56,173 nucleotides of DNA, taken from Clostridiales bacterium (GTDB lineage Bacteria; Bacillota; Clostridia; Oscillospirales; Oscillospiraceae). The notes under the pieces are model-generated. The model made no database searches. It was not told where the DNA came from and saw only the letters and a list, made by a program, of their open reading frames with translations. Position numbers and translations under genes: made by a program. Below, one piece after another: positions 23,897-32,848 of this stretch (position 1 is the stretch's first letter; each line of letters opens with the position of its first letter). Location of the stretch: assembly GCA_021205725.1 (NCBI GenBank), contig JAJPWY010000014.1, positions 1 to 56,173 of the forward strand. The letters are read 5' to 3'.

Positions 23897-25204
23897 ATGG
23901 ATTTTGAACAGATCAAGCAGGCCGCTCAGGACTACGGCCCGGCCATGAACCGATTTCTCCGGGATTTGATCGCCATCCCCAGCGAGAGCTGTGAGGAGGA
24001 GGGCGTCATCCGCCGCTGCGCCCAGGAGATGGAAAGCCTGGGCTTTGACAAGGTGGAGATCGACCCCATGGGCAACTGCCTGGGCTGGATGGGCACGGGC
24101 AGCCGCATCATGGCCTTTGACGGCCACATCGACACGGTTGGTATCGGCAACATCGTCAACTGGACCGACGACCCCTATCAGGGCTATGAGACGGATCGCA
24201 TCATCTACGGCCGGGGCGGCTCCGACCAGGAGGGCGGCGTGGTCGCCGCCGTGTACGGGGCAAAAATCATGAAGGACCTGGGACTTATCCCCCAGGATAC
24301 CTCTATTTTAGTCACCGCCACCGTTCAGGAGGAGGACTGCGACGGCCTTTGCTGGCAGTACATCCACAACGAGCTGGGCATCACTCCGGAGTTTGTCGTC
24401 TCCACCGAGCCCACCGATGGCGGCATCTACCGGGGCCACCGGGGCCGGATGGAGATCCGGGTGGACGTCCACGGTGTCTCCTGCCACGGCTCCGCCCCGG
24501 AGCGGGGAGACAACGCCATCTATAAGATGTCGGACATTCTCCAGGACGTGCGCTCTCTCAACGAGAACGGCTGCGGCCCGGAGGACGAGGTAAAGGGCCT
24601 GGTCAAAATGCTAGAGCCGGAGTTCAATCCCGCTTGGGAGGACGCCCGGTTCCTGGGCCGGGGCACCATTACGGTCAGCCAAATTTTCTACACCTCCCCC
24701 TCCCGGTGCGCTGTGGCGGACTCCTGCGCCGTCTCACTGGATCGCCGGATGACCGCCGGGGAGACCTGGGAGAGCTGCCTGGAGGAAATTCGTCAGCTGC
24801 CCAGCGTGCAGAAGTACGGCGAGGACGTGAAGGTGTCCATGTACACCTACGACCGTCCGGCGTGGACAGGACTGGTCTATCCCACCGAGTGCTACTTCCC
24901 CACCTGGATCAACAAGGAGACCGCTCCCCATGTCCAGGCCCTGGCCGACGCCCACAAAGCCCTGTTCGGCGAGCAGCGACAGGGAGATGCGGACGCCATG
25001 GAGAAGCGGACCCGTCCCCTCATCGACAAGTGGACCTTCTCCACCAACGGCGTCTCCATTCAGGGGCGGTACGGCATCCCCTGCGTGGGCTTCGGCCCCG
25101 GAGCGGAGAGCCAGGCCCACGCTCCCAACGAGATCACCTGGAAATCCGACCTGGTGCGGTGCGCTGCGGTCTACGCCGCAATGCCCGGCCTGTATAAGAA
25201 ATAA
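23897..25204 (+). CDS. ygeY: YgeY-family M20 hydrolase (selenium metabolism-linked hydrolase)
   Basis: A 435-aa metallohydrolase of the M20/ArgE-DapE clan. [13 protein letters not shown] (metal His and Asp), [17 protein letters not shown] (bridging Asp), [14 protein letters not shown] (catalytic Glu pair), [15 protein letters not shown] and the C-terminal [13 protein letters not shown] (metal His) complete the di-metal site. YgeY is a core member of the anaerobic purine/urate gene set and is thought to cleave an amide or ureide intermediate. ATG 23897 has RBS AGGAGG ten bases upstream; the longer frame begins in the leader. It is followed after 17 bases by ygeW. Confidence 0.92.
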   Translation: MDFEQIKQAAQDYGPAMNRFLRDLIAIPSESCEEEGVIRRCAQEMESLGFDKVEIDPMGNCLGWMGTGSRIMAFDGHIDTVGIGNIVNWTDDPYQGYETDRIIYGRGGSDQEGGVVAAVYGAKIMKDLGLIPQDTSILVTATVQEEDCDGLCWQYIHNELGITPEFVVSTEPTDGGIYRGHRGRMEIRVDVHGVSCHGSAPERGDNAIYKMSDILQDVRSLNENGCGPEDEVKGLVKMLEPEFNPAWEDARFLGRGTITVSQIFYTSPSRCAVADSCAVSLDRRMTAGETWESCLEEIRQLPSVQKYGEDVKVSMYTYDRPAWTGLVYPTECYFPTWINKETAPHVQALADAHKALFGEQRQGDADAMEKRTRPLIDKWTFSTNGVSIQGRYGIPCVGFGPGAESQAHAPNEITWKSDLVRCAAVYAAMPGLYKK

Positions 25205-25221
25205 ATAAGGAGGCAGTTTTC

Positions 25222-26433
25222 ATGGCACTGGATACCCGGAAGCTTGACACCCTGCTGACCCAACTCAAAGGGCTGGACTGCAAGGATATGTATGACAACG
25301 ACTTCTTTCTCACCTGGGAGAAAACCGACGACGAGCTGAAGGCCGTCTGGACGGTGGCGGACATCCTCCGCACCCTCCGGGAGGGCAATGTCTCCACCAA
25401 GGTGTTTGACTCCGGGCTGGGCATCTCCCTGTTCCGGGACAACTCCACCCGCACCCGGTTCTCCTTCGCCTCCGCCTGCAATCTGCTGGGTCTGGAGGTA
25501 CAGGATCTGGACGAGGGCAAGAGCCAGATCGCCCACGGCGAGACTGTTCGGGAGACCGCCAACATGATCTCCTTTATGGCGGACGTCATCGGTATCCGGG
25601 ACGATATGTACATCGGCAAGGGCAACGCCTATATGCACGCCGTCTCCGACGCTGTGCGGGAGGGGCATGACGCCGGAGTGTTGGAGCAGCGGCCCACTCT
25701 GGTCAACCTCCAGTGCGACATCGACCACCCCACCCAGACCATGGCGGATATGAACCACATCATCCACTATTTCGGCGGCATCGAGAACCTGAAGGGCAAG
25801 AAGGTGGCCATGACCTGGGCCTATTCCCCCTCCTACGGCAAGCCCCTCTCCGTGCCCCAGGGGGTCATCGGCCTGTTCACCCGGCTGGGGATGGACGTGG
25901 TGCTGGCCCATCCCGAGGGCTACGAGGTCATGGGCGAGGTGGAGGAGGTCGCCAAGGCCAACGCCGCCCGTTCCGGCGGCTCCTTCACCAAGACTCATTC
26001 CATGGCGGAGGCCTTCAAAGACGCCGACATCGTCTATCCCAAGAGCTGGGCCCCTTACGCCGCCATGGAGCAGCGGACGGAGCTGTACGGAAACGGCGAC
26101 TTTGACGGCATCCGGGCCCTGGAGCAGCAGCTGCTGGCCCAGAACGCCCAGCACAGGGACTGGACCTGCTCGGAGGAACTGATGTCCACCACCAAAGACG
26201 GCAAGGCCCTCTACCTCCACTGTCTCCCCGCCGATATCACCGGTGTCTCCTGCAAGGCGGGAGAGGTGGACGCCTCCGTATTCGACCGGTACCGTGACCC
26301 CCTGTATAAGCAGGCCAGCTACAAGCCCTATGTCATTGCCGCCATGATCTTCCTGTCCAAGTTCCAGGATCCCGCCGCTGTGCTCCAACAGCTGGCAGAT
26401 CGGGGACAGCAACGGCAGTTCGAGCTGAAATAA
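25222..26433 (+). CDS. ygeW: Knotted carbamoyltransferase YgeW
   Basis: A 403-aa member of the aspartate/ornithine carbamoyltransferase superfamily. FRDNSTRTRFSFASA is the carbamoyl-phosphate STRTR motif, GKSQIAHGETVRETANM the 80s-loop equivalent, QCDIDHPTQTMADM the HPTQ motif and LYLHCLPADITG the HCLP loop. In purine degradation it is expected to run in the phosphorolytic direction on an N-carbamoyl compound, giving carbamoyl phosphate for the carbamate kinase next door. RBS AAGGAGG is strong. It is about 80 residues longer than ornithine carbamoyltransferases, as usual for YgeW. Confidence 0.95.
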   Translation: MALDTRKLDTLLTQLKGLDCKDMYDNDFFLTWEKTDDELKAVWTVADILRTLREGNVSTKVFDSGLGISLFRDNSTRTRFSFASACNLLGLEVQDLDEGKSQIAHGETVRETANMISFMADVIGIRDDMYIGKGNAYMHAVSDAVREGHDAGVLEQRPTLVNLQCDIDHPTQTMADMNHIIHYFGGIENLKGKKVAMTWAYSPSYGKPLSVPQGVIGLFTRLGMDVVLAHPEGYEVMGEVEEVAKANAARSGGSFTKTHSMAEAFKDADIVYPKSWAPYAAMEQRTELYGNGDFDGIRALEQQLLAQNAQHRDWTCSEELMSTTKDGKALYLHCLPADITGVSCKAGEVDASVFDRYRDPLYKQASYKPYVIAAMIFLSKFQDPAAVLQQLADRGQQRQFELK

Positions 26434-26457
26434 CCCATTTTATCTTTGCATCACCGG

Positions 26458-26496
26458 GCAGGGAGACCTTTGCCGTCTCCCTGCTCTGCGTTTTTT
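26458..26496 (+). terminator. Intercistronic hairpin between ygeW and carbamate kinase
   Basis: Perfect arms GCAGGGAGAC (26458-26467) and GTCTCCCTGC (26475-26484), then TCTGCG and T6. The six-base gap before the T run makes it a weak terminator, so it probably lowers rather than stops transcription of the kinase gene. Confidence 0.65.
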
Positions 26497-26513
26497 AGAG
26501 GAGAGAAAGGATT

Positions 26514-27470
26514 ATGAACCGCAAACCCCGCATCGTCATCGCTCTGGGCGGCAACGCCCTGGGCAGCACCCTGCCGGAGCAGATGGCCGCCGTGAAGCAC
26601 ACCTCCCGGGCCATTGTGGACCTGATGGACGAGGGATATCAGGTGGTCATCTCCCACGGGAACGGCCCACAGGTGGGCATGATTAACAACGCTATGGCCG
26701 CCCTCTCCCGGGAAAATCCCAGCCAGCCCAACACGCCCCTCTCCGTCTGCGTGGCTATGAGCCAGGCCTATATCGGCTACGACCTGCAAAACGCCCTCCG
26801 GGAGGAGCTGTGCCGCCGCCGGGGGAAGGGGCAGCCCCATGAGGACGTGGTCACCATGGTCACACAGATCGAGGTTGACCCGAATGACCCCGCCTTTCAG
26901 CACCCGGTCAAGCCCATCGGCCACTTTATGACGGAGGAGCAGGCCATGTTCGCCCGGCGGGAGTACGGCTATCTCATGGAGGAGTTCCCCGGCAAGGGCT
27001 GGCGGAGGGTGGTGGCCTCTCCCCTGCCTGGAAAAATCGTGGAAATCAACGCCATCCGCACCCTGGTGGACGCCGGACAGGTGGTCATCGCCTGCGGCGG
27101 CGGGGGCATCCCCGTCACCCGGCAGGAGCTGGGCCATCTGAAAGGAGCTTCCGCCGTCATCGACAAGGATTTCTGCTCCTGTCTGTTGGCGGAGGAGCTG
27201 GACGCCCAAATGCTCATCATCCTCACCGCCGTGGAGAAGGTGGCCCTCCACTACGGCACGCCGGAGGAGGTGTGGCTGGACACGCTGACTCCAGAGCAGG
27301 CAGAGGAATACATCGCCCAGGGCCAGTTCGCCCCCGGCTCCATGCTCCCCAAGGTGCAGGCGGCCGTGGCCTTCGCCAAAAGCGCCCCCGGCCGCACCGC
27401 CCTCATCACCAGCCTGGAGTGCGCCCGGGAGGGTATTCTGGGACGAACGGGCACCCGAATCTGCGTTTGA
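26514..27470 (+). CDS. arcC: Carbamate kinase (ArcC/YqeA)
   Basis: A 318-aa amino-acid-kinase-fold enzyme that makes ATP from carbamoyl phosphate and ADP, releasing ammonia and CO2. RIVIALGGNALG (6-17) is the nucleotide-binding glycine loop, ISHGNGPQVGMI the substrate loop, ACGGGGIPVTRQ and AVIDKDFCSCLLA are further signatures, and GSMLPKVQAAVAFA the C-terminal adenine site. It follows ygeW and thus turns purine-derived carbamoyl groups into ATP. RBS GGAGAGAAAGG precedes the ATG. Confidence 0.95.
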   Translation: MNRKPRIVIALGGNALGSTLPEQMAAVKHTSRAIVDLMDEGYQVVISHGNGPQVGMINNAMAALSRENPSQPNTPLSVCVAMSQAYIGYDLQNALREELCRRRGKGQPHEDVVTMVTQIEVDPNDPAFQHPVKPIGHFMTEEQAMFARREYGYLMEEFPGKGWRRVVASPLPGKIVEINAIRTLVDAGQVVIACGGGGIPVTRQELGHLKGASAVIDKDFCSCLLAEELDAQMLIILTAVEKVALHYGTPEEVWLDTLTPEQAEEYIAQGQFAPGSMLPKVQAAVAFAKSAPGRTALITSLECAREGILGRTGTRICV

Positions 27471-27505
27471 CCCCGTTGTTTCGTCCTTTTGACGGCTTTC
27501 CGGAA

Positions 27506-27546
27506 AATTTGCGGTCAGAGATTTGTCTGGCCGCAAATTCTTTTCG
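27506..27546 (+). terminator. Terminator after carbamate kinase
   Basis: The arms AATTTGCGGTCAG and CTGGCCGCAAATT (one G-T pair, 8-base loop) are followed by CTTTTCGTTTC. It closes the ygeY-ygeW-arcC operon. Confidence 0.85.
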
Positions 27547-27558
27547 TTTCTCTCCGGA

Positions 27559-27587
27559 TTGACTTTCCTTTTGGGGACTGTTATAAT
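27559..27587 (+). promoter_or_regulatory. Promoter of the purine permease gene
   Basis: TTGACT (27559-27564), 17-base spacer, TATAAT (27582-27587). The start of transcription is expected near 27594. Confidence 0.82.
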
Positions 27588-27622
27588 GACAGTGGTAAGC
27601 AAAAATACACAGACGATGCGAC

Positions 27623-27663
27623 GAGGCATGACAAGGAAACACTCCCGATCATGCCTCTTTTTT
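27623..27663 (+). promoter_or_regulatory. Terminator hairpin inside the permease leader (attenuator candidate)
   Basis: Perfect arms GAGGCATGA (27623-27631) and TCATGCCTC (27649-27657), 17-base loop, then TTTTTT. It lies between the promoter and the permease start codon (27735), so RNA polymerase must pass it. A short competing pair ATGC (27616-27619) / GCAT (27626-27629) shares bases with the first arm. I do not recognise a known purine riboswitch; only about 30 bases precede the stem. Confidence 0.7.
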
Positions 27664-27734
27664 CGTGTCTGCACGCCTTACCGGTACACTTCCATTTTGT
27701 ACCCCGCAACCTATTCGAGAAAGAAGGAGCGATC

Positions 27735-29183
27735 ATGGCAAAAGAGAAGAAAACCACCGTCTATTCCACTCCCTACGACCTGGACGGCCGTCTGCCCCTG
27801 CGTCAGGCTATCCCCCTGGGCCTGCAGCATGTGCTGGCAATGTTCGTAGGCAACCTGACCCCGCTGCTGTCCGTCATGGCCATCTGCGGCATCACTGTCC
27901 AGGACTACGCCGCCCTCCGCATCTCCCTGCTCCAGAACGCCATGCTGGTGGCCGGTCTGGTCACCCTGGTGCAGCTTTTCCCCATCGGGCCGGTGGGCTC
28001 CCGGCTCCCCATCGTCATGGGTACCAGCTCCGGCTTTATCGGTATGAATAACAGCATCGCCGCCAGCATGATGGCGGGCGTAGCCGCCGGGACCATCTCC
28101 ACCAGTGTGGAGGCGGGCATCTACGCCTACGGTGCGATCATGGGGGCCTGTCTCATCGGCGGCCTCTGGGAGGGCGCTCTGGGCCTGTGCATCAAGCCCC
28201 TGCGCAAGTTCCTGCCCCCGGTGGTCACCGGAACGGTGGTCATGGCCATCGGCCTGAGCCTGCTGAGCGTGGGCATCAACTTCTTCGGCGGCGGCAACTC
28301 CAATCCCGACTTCGGCTCCACCACCAACCTGCTGCTGGGCCTGTTCGTCCTGGTGGTCATCATCTGTGTAAAGCATTTCGGCAAGGGCCTTGTCTCCCAG
28401 ATGGCTATTCTCATCGGCATCATCGCCGGATACATCGTGGCGACCATCATGGGCCTCGTCCTCCCCACCACCTACACGGTGGACGGCGTGGAGTACACCT
28501 ACTCCTGGGTGGTTCAGTGGAGCCAGGTGGCGGATGCGGCCTGGTTCGCCCTCCCCAGCCTGATGCCTGTGGCCTATCAGTTTAACATCTCCGCCATCCT
28601 GCCCATGCTGGTCATGTTCGTCGTCACCGCCGTGGAGACGGTGGGCGACACCGCCGGCGTCACCGAGGGTGGCCTGGGCCGGGAGCCCAGCGACAAGGAG
28701 CTGGCCGGCTCCGTCCTCTGCGACGGCATTGGCTCCTCCTTTGCCTCCCTGTTCGGCGTCCTGCCCAACACCTCCTTCTCCCAGAATGTGGGCCTGGTGG
28801 GCATCACCAAGGTGGTCAACCGGTTCGCCGTGGCCTGCGGTGCCATTTTCCTGGTCATCTGCGGCCTGTTCCCCAAGGTGGGCGCCATCGTCTCCATTAT
28901 GCCCCAGAGCGTGCTGGGCGGCGCCGCCGTCATGATGTTCGCCTCCATCGTCATCTCCGGCATCAACCTGATCACCAAGGAGCCCCTTACCGGCCGGAAC
29001 ACCACCATCGTGGCCATCGCTCTGGGCCTGGGCTACGGCCTCGGCTCCCACAGCACCGCCCTCCAGTTCATGCCTGACTTCATCTCCACCCTGTTCGGCG
29101 AGAGCGGCATCGTCCCCGCCTTCCTGGTGGCCGTCATCCTGAACCTGGTGCTGCCCAAGGACGTGGATCAGGTCGAGCCGTAA
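27735..29183 (+). CDS. NCS2 nucleobase permease, xanthine/uracil type
   Basis: A 482-aa polytopic permease of the nucleobase-cation-symporter-2 family. The first membrane segment has GLQHVLAMFVGNLTPLLSVM. The family signature SFSQNVGLVGITKV (QN-x-G-x4-T-K) is present with GDTAGVTEGGLGREPSDKELAGSVLCDG before it. About 14 hydrophobic segments are visible. The Gln-Asn signature and position after the urate/purine genes favour xanthine or urate import by proton symport; uracil cannot be excluded. I use ATG 27735 with RBS GAAGGAG; the longer frame starts before the promoter. Its leader holds a terminator, so expression is probably controlled by attenuation. Confidence 0.88.
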   Translation: MAKEKKTTVYSTPYDLDGRLPLRQAIPLGLQHVLAMFVGNLTPLLSVMAICGITVQDYAALRISLLQNAMLVAGLVTLVQLFPIGPVGSRLPIVMGTSSGFIGMNNSIAASMMAGVAAGTISTSVEAGIYAYGAIMGACLIGGLWEGALGLCIKPLRKFLPPVVTGTVVMAIGLSLLSVGINFFGGGNSNPDFGSTTNLLLGLFVLVVIICVKHFGKGLVSQMAILIGIIAGYIVATIMGLVLPTTYTVDGVEYTYSWVVQWSQVADAAWFALPSLMPVAYQFNISAILPMLVMFVVTAVETVGDTAGVTEGGLGREPSDKELAGSVLCDGIGSSFASLFGVLPNTSFSQNVGLVGITKVVNRFAVACGAIFLVICGLFPKVGAIVSIMPQSVLGGAAVMMFASIVISGINLITKEPLTGRNTTIVAIALGLGYGLGSHSTALQFMPDFISTLFGESGIVPAFLVAVILNLVLPKDVDQVEP

Positions 29184-29223
29184 GTCCCGCTTACCTCATC
29201 CTGTGACAATATGACAGACAGAA

Positions 29224-29270
29224 AGCGGCCCCTGTGGAACCCGTATGCTCCACAGGGGCCGCTGTTCGTT
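29224..29270. terminator. Bidirectional terminator, permease / thioesterase
   Basis: The arms AGCGGCCCCTGTGGA and TCCACAGGGGCCGCT around a 10-base loop form a 15-pair perfect stem between convergent genes; the T tract is short. Confidence 0.85.
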
Positions 29271-29274
29271 TCGC

Positions 29275-29706
29275 TCACTTGCCCTTCCGGGCGGCCAGGG
29301 CCTCACGGAAAATGGCGTCATAATCCGGGGCCGCCTTCCGCAGGATGATAGGTTTGTAGTCCCGGTTTACAAAGCAATGGCTGCTGGTGCCGGTGCAGCG
29401 CAGTTCATCGGTTTCGTCGTTGTACACCCGGTAGCTGACGGTGAAGCGGACGCTGTTGTAGGCCTCCAGCTGCGACTCAATGCGCACCCGTTCCTTGAAC
29501 CGGGTCATGGTCTTGTACTCCGCCGTCACCCCGATCACCGGGATGATGATGCCCCGGGCCTCCATGGCGTCGTAGGGGATGCCCATCTGCTCCAGCCAGT
29601 CGATCCGGGCCTCCTCGAACCAGCGGATATAGTTGGAGTGGTGCACCACCGCCATCTGGTCTGTTTCGTAGTATTTTGCATCGTGAAAATAGGGCTTCGT
29701 CTCCAT
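29275..29706 (-). CDS. Hotdog-fold acyl-CoA thioesterase (4HBT/YbgC-like)
   Basis: A 143-aa single hotdog domain. YYETDQMAVVHHSNYIRWFEEARIDWLE (about 12-40; given here only as the recognisable active-site helix with Asp16) is the 4-hydroxybenzoyl-CoA thioesterase/YbgC signature. It hydrolyses acyl-CoA or acyl-ACP; the chain is unknown. It is the last gene of a leftward housekeeping operon, 21 bases after yigZ, with RBS AGGAGAGG. Confidence 0.88.
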   Translation of the reverse strand: METKPYFHDAKYYETDQMAVVHHSNYIRWFEEARIDWLEQMGIPYDAMEARGIIIPVIGVTAEYKTMTRFKERVRIESQLEAYNSVRFTVSYRVYNDETDELRCTGTSSHCFVNRDYKPIILRKAAPDYDAIFREALAARKGK

Positions 29707-29727
29707 GAGATACCTCTCCTGTCTGCT

Positions 29728-30372
29728 TTACCGTTTTCCGGCACAACCCACCGGAACGGCTTTCATTGCCTCGCCGGTAATCCGGGCCTGGACGCTGCCC
29801 GCCGTCAGGTCGCGTAGCTGGGCGGGGAACGCCCCCGCCTGTCCCTCCGGGAGCAGGGCCTTTACCGTCACCTCTGCGCCGTATTCCGTGTCCAGCACGA
29901 CTCCCTGGCGGTTCTCCACCTCCAGCTGCACCCGGCTGAGCCATCGGTAGCCGCAGGGGATGGAAAATTCCACCCATCGGCGCACGGCGGAGATTCCGGC
30001 GGCGTCCAGGGCGTCTCTGGCGGAGCGGGTATAGGCCCGGAGTAATCCCCCGGCTCCCAGCAGCACCCCGCCGAAGTACCGGGTCACCACGCACACCGCG
30101 TCGGTGACGCCCTCCTTCTGCAACACTCCCAGCATGGGCTGTCCCGCCGTACCCTGTGGCTCCCCGTCGTCGGAGTAGCGGACGATACCGCTCTCCCGGA
30201 TGACATAACACCAGCAATTATGTCGCGCATCGTGATATTGCTTTTTCATCTGCTGGACAAAGGCCCGGGCCTGCTCCTCGTCGGTCACGTGGACCAGGTG
30301 GCCCAGAAACCGGGAGCGCTTTTCGGTGAACTCTGTCTCCCCCCGCCCGGTGGGGATGTAATATTCCTCCAC
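29728..30372 (-). CDS. yigZ: YigZ/IMPACT-family protein
   Basis: A 214-aa protein with the IMPACT (UPF0029) N-terminal domain and a small C-terminal domain. EFTEKRSRFLGHLVHV, HDARHNCWCYVI, DDGEPQGTAGQPML and VTRYFGGVLLGAGGLLRAY are the family marks. IMPACT proteins are linked to translation control under stress in eukaryotes; the bacterial role is unclear. It is cytosolic, in an operon with the ribosome-splitting GTPase HflX upstream (18-base gap), which fits a ribosome-related job. Confidence 0.93.
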   Translation of the reverse strand: MEEYYIPTGRGETEFTEKRSRFLGHLVHVTDEEQARAFVQQMKKQYHDARHNCWCYVIRESGIVRYSDDGEPQGTAGQPMLGVLQKEGVTDAVCVVTRYFGGVLLGAGGLLRAYTRSARDALDAAGISAVRRWVEFSIPCGYRWLSRVQLEVENRQGVVLDTEYGAEVTVKALLPEGQAGAFPAQLRDLTAGSVQARITGEAMKAVPVGCAGKR

Positions 30373-30390
30373 GGTCAGTCCTCCCAGTCC

Positions 30391-31689
30391 TCAGTCTTTG
30401 GGGGGGAGGGGCGGCCATACATAGTCCCGCACCTGCCCCAGCACCCGGGGATTGCACCGGGCGGAGACCTGGATGGTGTCGGCGTACTCCACGCTGTCCA
30501 CGGCGGCCTCCCGGTAGAGCAGGTCGAGGACGCTTCCCTTGTCATAGGGCAGGCGAAGCTCCACCGACCGTATCCCGCTGTCCAGGCGCTTGCCGATGGC
30601 GGCAAGCAGGTCGTCCAGGCCCTCCCCGGTTTTGGCGGAGATGCAGACGATGTTCTCCCCGTGGGGCAGGATCTCATCAGGGCACAGGTCGCATTTGTTG
30701 AACACGTCCAGCCGGGGCGTCTGCTCCGCTCCCAGCTCCCGGATCAGATTTTCCACCACTTCTGCCTGGTTCCGCCAGTCCTCCCGGGAGGCGTCGATGA
30801 CGTGGAGCAGCAGGTCGGCGTAGGTCAGCTCCTCCAGGGTGGCCTGAAACGCCTTCACCAGGGTGTGGGGCAGCTTGTGGATAAAGCCCACCGTGTCCGA
30901 GAGCAGCACCGTCAGGGTGTCGGAGATCTCCAGACTGCGGGTGGTGGTGTCCAGGGTGTCGAACAGCCGGTCGTTGGCGGGGATGCCTGCGCCGGTCAGG
31001 GCGTTGAGCAGGGTGGACTTTCCCGCATTGGTATAGCCCACAATGGCCACCACCGGCACCTCGTTCTTCTCCCGTCGCTCCCGCTGGACGGCCCGCACCC
31101 GGCGGATCTCCTTTAAGTCCTCCTCCAGCCGGGTGATCTTCCGGCGGATGTGCCGCCGGTCGGTCTCCAGCTGAGTCTCGCCGGGACCCCGGGTGCCGAT
31201 AGGGGACTTGCCACCGGAGGCGGTCTGTCGCACCAGATGGCCCCACATGCCTGTCAGCCGTGGGAGGATATACTTGTACTGGGCCAGTTCCACCTGGAGA
31301 CGGCCCTCCTTTGTTCTGGCACGCTTGGCGAAGATGTCCAGGATCAGCCCCTCACGATCCATGACCTGCACCCCCACCAGCTCGGTGAGCACCCGAACCT
31401 GTGTGGGAGACAGGGCGTTGTCAAAGATGACCAGATCGGCCTCCAGGGTCTGCACCAGCTCCTTCAGTTCCAGTGCCTTGCCCTCTCCCAGAAAGCTCCC
31501 CGGGTCGGGAGTCTCCCGGTTTTGAAGCATGGTGCCCACGCAGGTGCCCCCCGCCGTCTCCAACAGGGCCTCCAGCTCCGCCATGCTCTCCTCGGTGACC
31601 GTTTCGCCCACGCTCTGCCGGGTGGCATTCAGGCCCACCAGAATGGCCCGGTTGATCTCGCCCTCTTTGATGCTGTCAAATTCCGTCAT
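30391..31689 (-). CDS. hflX: Ribosome-associated GTPase HflX
   Basis: A 432-aa GTPase of the Obg-HflX group that splits stalled ribosomes. The N-terminal HflX domain ends with GMWGHLVRQTASGGKSPIG and GPGETQLETDRR, followed by a coiled region and the G domain: VAIVGYTNAGKSTLL (G1), DTLDTTTRS (G2 area), LSDTVGFIHKLPH (G3), VFNKCDL (G4) and CISAKTGEG (G5). It lies in a leftward operon with flavin reductase before it and yigZ after it. Confidence 0.96.
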   Translation of the reverse strand: MTEFDSIKEGEINRAILVGLNATRQSVGETVTEESMAELEALLETAGGTCVGTMLQNRETPDPGSFLGEGKALELKELVQTLEADLVIFDNALSPTQVRVLTELVGVQVMDREGLILDIFAKRARTKEGRLQVELAQYKYILPRLTGMWGHLVRQTASGGKSPIGTRGPGETQLETDRRHIRRKITRLEEDLKEIRRVRAVQRERREKNEVPVVAIVGYTNAGKSTLLNALTGAGIPANDRLFDTLDTTTRSLEISDTLTVLLSDTVGFIHKLPHTLVKAFQATLEELTYADLLLHVIDASREDWRNQAEVVENLIRELGAEQTPRLDVFNKCDLCPDEILPHGENIVCISAKTGEGLDDLLAAIGKRLDSGIRSVELRLPYDKGSVLDLLYREAAVDSVEYADTIQVSARCNPRVLGQVRDYVWPPLPPKD

Positions 31690-31743
31690 GCGTTCCTCCG
31701 TGTGTCGTCTCTCTCATCCCCACAGCAGCGGGGATTCAGCGCC

Positions 31744-32250
31744 TCACTCCGCCTCGTAGGCCTCTACGATCTGGCCGATATAGATGTCGTGAAAATCCCG
31801 CTCCGGGTAGCACTGCTCTATCACCGTCTCATCCAGGATACAGTCCGGGTCCATCCGCTGGCAGAACTGCTTTTTCACCACCAGCACCAGCTCTGCCTGG
31901 GCCACATAGGGGACGCCGCTATCTGTAAAGGCAGGGGTCAGGCCGGTAGCCGCCCATTTGTCCCCGTCCCGCCCGGAGTGGCTGCCGCAGTAGCCCAGAG
32001 CCTTCCGGTAGTCCTCCGGCAGGAAGGAGAGGGTGAAATACGCCTCCCGGTCGAGGAATTCGTGGGTGTACCGCTGGGGACGGATATAGGCGGTGGCTGC
32101 CGGATTGCCCCACAGCACCCCCAGACCGCCCCAGCTGGCGGTCATGGTGTTGCAGCTCTCCCGGTCTCCGGCGGTGACCAGCATCCACTGTTTGCCGATG
32201 GCGCGAAATACGTTCTGGTTCAGCTGCTCTACGTCGATTTTCTGTAACAT
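31744..32250 (-). CDS. Flavin reductase-like (FMN-binding split barrel) protein
   Basis: A 168-aa flavoprotein of the flavin-reductase/DIM6 type. GKQWMLVTAGDRESCNTMTA and SWGGLGVLWGNPAATAYIRP bind FMN, RYTHEFLDREAYFTLSFL follows. The partner is unknown; such proteins reduce flavin or act as small FMN reductases in anaerobes. Start ATG 32250 has AGGAGG; the longer frame reaches into the intergenic repeat. A promoter TTACAT-N16-TATAAT (32282-32309) lies just upstream, so this gene probably heads the operon with hflX, yigZ and the thioesterase. Confidence 0.85.
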   Translation of the reverse strand: MLQKIDVEQLNQNVFRAIGKQWMLVTAGDRESCNTMTASWGGLGVLWGNPAATAYIRPQRYTHEFLDREAYFTLSFLPEDYRKALGYCGSHSGRDGDKWAATGLTPAFTDSGVPYVAQAELVLVVKKQFCQRMDPDCILDETVIEQCYPERDFHDIYIGQIVEAYEAE

Positions 32251-32281
32251 GGCGATGACCTCCTGAAATTCAGTTTCTACT

Positions 32282-32309
32282 ATTATAGCACAGATGGGGC
32301 GGGATGTAA
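32282..32309 (-). promoter_or_regulatory. Promoter of the flavin reductase-hflX operon
   Basis: On the minus strand: TTACAT (32304-32309), 16-base spacer, TATAAT (32282-32287), about 30 bases before the start codon. Confidence 0.65.
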
Positions 32310-32361
32310 CCGGCTGAGAAGCAGGACGGGGAGATTTCGGTGAAATGCCAGCTGACGCTTT

Positions 32362-32510
32362 AGAGCGGCAGGCATCCATGACAAGATAGGCACCGTCGTC
32401 GAACTCGTTGAGAGTCAGTGCGAATTCGCCGGGAGATTTCTGACAGACGATAGCCCCTGCCGCTCTCCCTCAGTCAGCTTCGCTGACAGCTCCCTCAAGG
32501 AGGGAGCTAA
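32362..32510. repeat. Palindromic intergenic element, copy A (partial)
   Basis: A 149-base non-coding element between rpmE and the flavin reductase gene. AGAGCGGCAGG (32362-32372) is repeated inverted at 32456-32466; inside are CGAATTCG-type inverted motifs, then GTCAGC-TTC-GCTGAC (32473-32487) and GCTCCCT/AGGGAGC (32489-32507). The right arm is nearly the same as the right end of the element at 53015-53222; the left terminal hairpins are missing. Confidence 0.75.
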
Positions 32511-32534
32511 AAAGGAAGCGTTCCCCAAAAAGCC

Positions 32535-32568
32535 AAACAAAAACCCGCACCGGAATCCGATGCGGGTT
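32535..32568 (-). terminator. Terminator after rpmE
   Basis: On the minus strand AACCCGCA and TGCGGGTT pair around an 11-base loop and are followed by TTTGTTT; it starts 11 bases after the stop codon. Confidence 0.88.
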
Positions 32569-32578
32569 ATCGTCCAGC

Positions 32579-32779
32579 TTACTTGAGACCGTACTTCTTG
32601 TTGAAGCGGCTCACGCGACCGCCAGTATCCACCATTTTCTGCTTGCCAGTGAAAAAGGGGTGACACTTGGCGCAAACTTCCACACGGATGTCCTTCTTGG
32701 TGGAGCCGGTAGGATAGACCGCACCACAAGCGCAACGGATGGTGGTCTGCTGATAATCAGGATGAATTCCTGCCTTCAT
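32579..32779 (-). CDS. rpmE: Large ribosomal subunit protein bL31, zinc-binding type
   Basis: A 66-aa ribosomal protein. [10 protein letters not shown] at the start, [13 protein letters not shown] and [19 protein letters not shown] with four cysteines for zinc, and [12 protein letters not shown] at the end define the C+ form of L31. I start at ATG 32779 with RBS AGAGG eight bases before; a GTG three codons upstream sits too close to the RBS. The promoter TTGCAA-N17-TATCAT (32851-32879) lies over the end of addA, so it can be transcribed alone. Confidence 0.97.
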   Translation of the reverse strand: MKAGIHPDYQQTTIRCACGAVYPTGSTKKDIRVEVCAKCHPFFTGKQKMVDTGGRVSRFNKKYGLK

Positions 32780-32848
32780 GATGTTCACCTCTTTCGATGT
32801 TCAACGTTATACATATATGAGAATTGCGTTTTTCTCACAGAGCGGAAA

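Noticed and set aside
27594..27622. Classical purine riboswitch before the permease
   Set aside because: Only about 30 bases precede the terminator stem and the conserved three-way junction sequences are not there.
27711..29051. A 446-codon minus-strand frame over the permease
   Set aside because: His/Gly/Asp-rich shadow of a membrane protein gene; the plus strand has the family signature, RBS and promoter.
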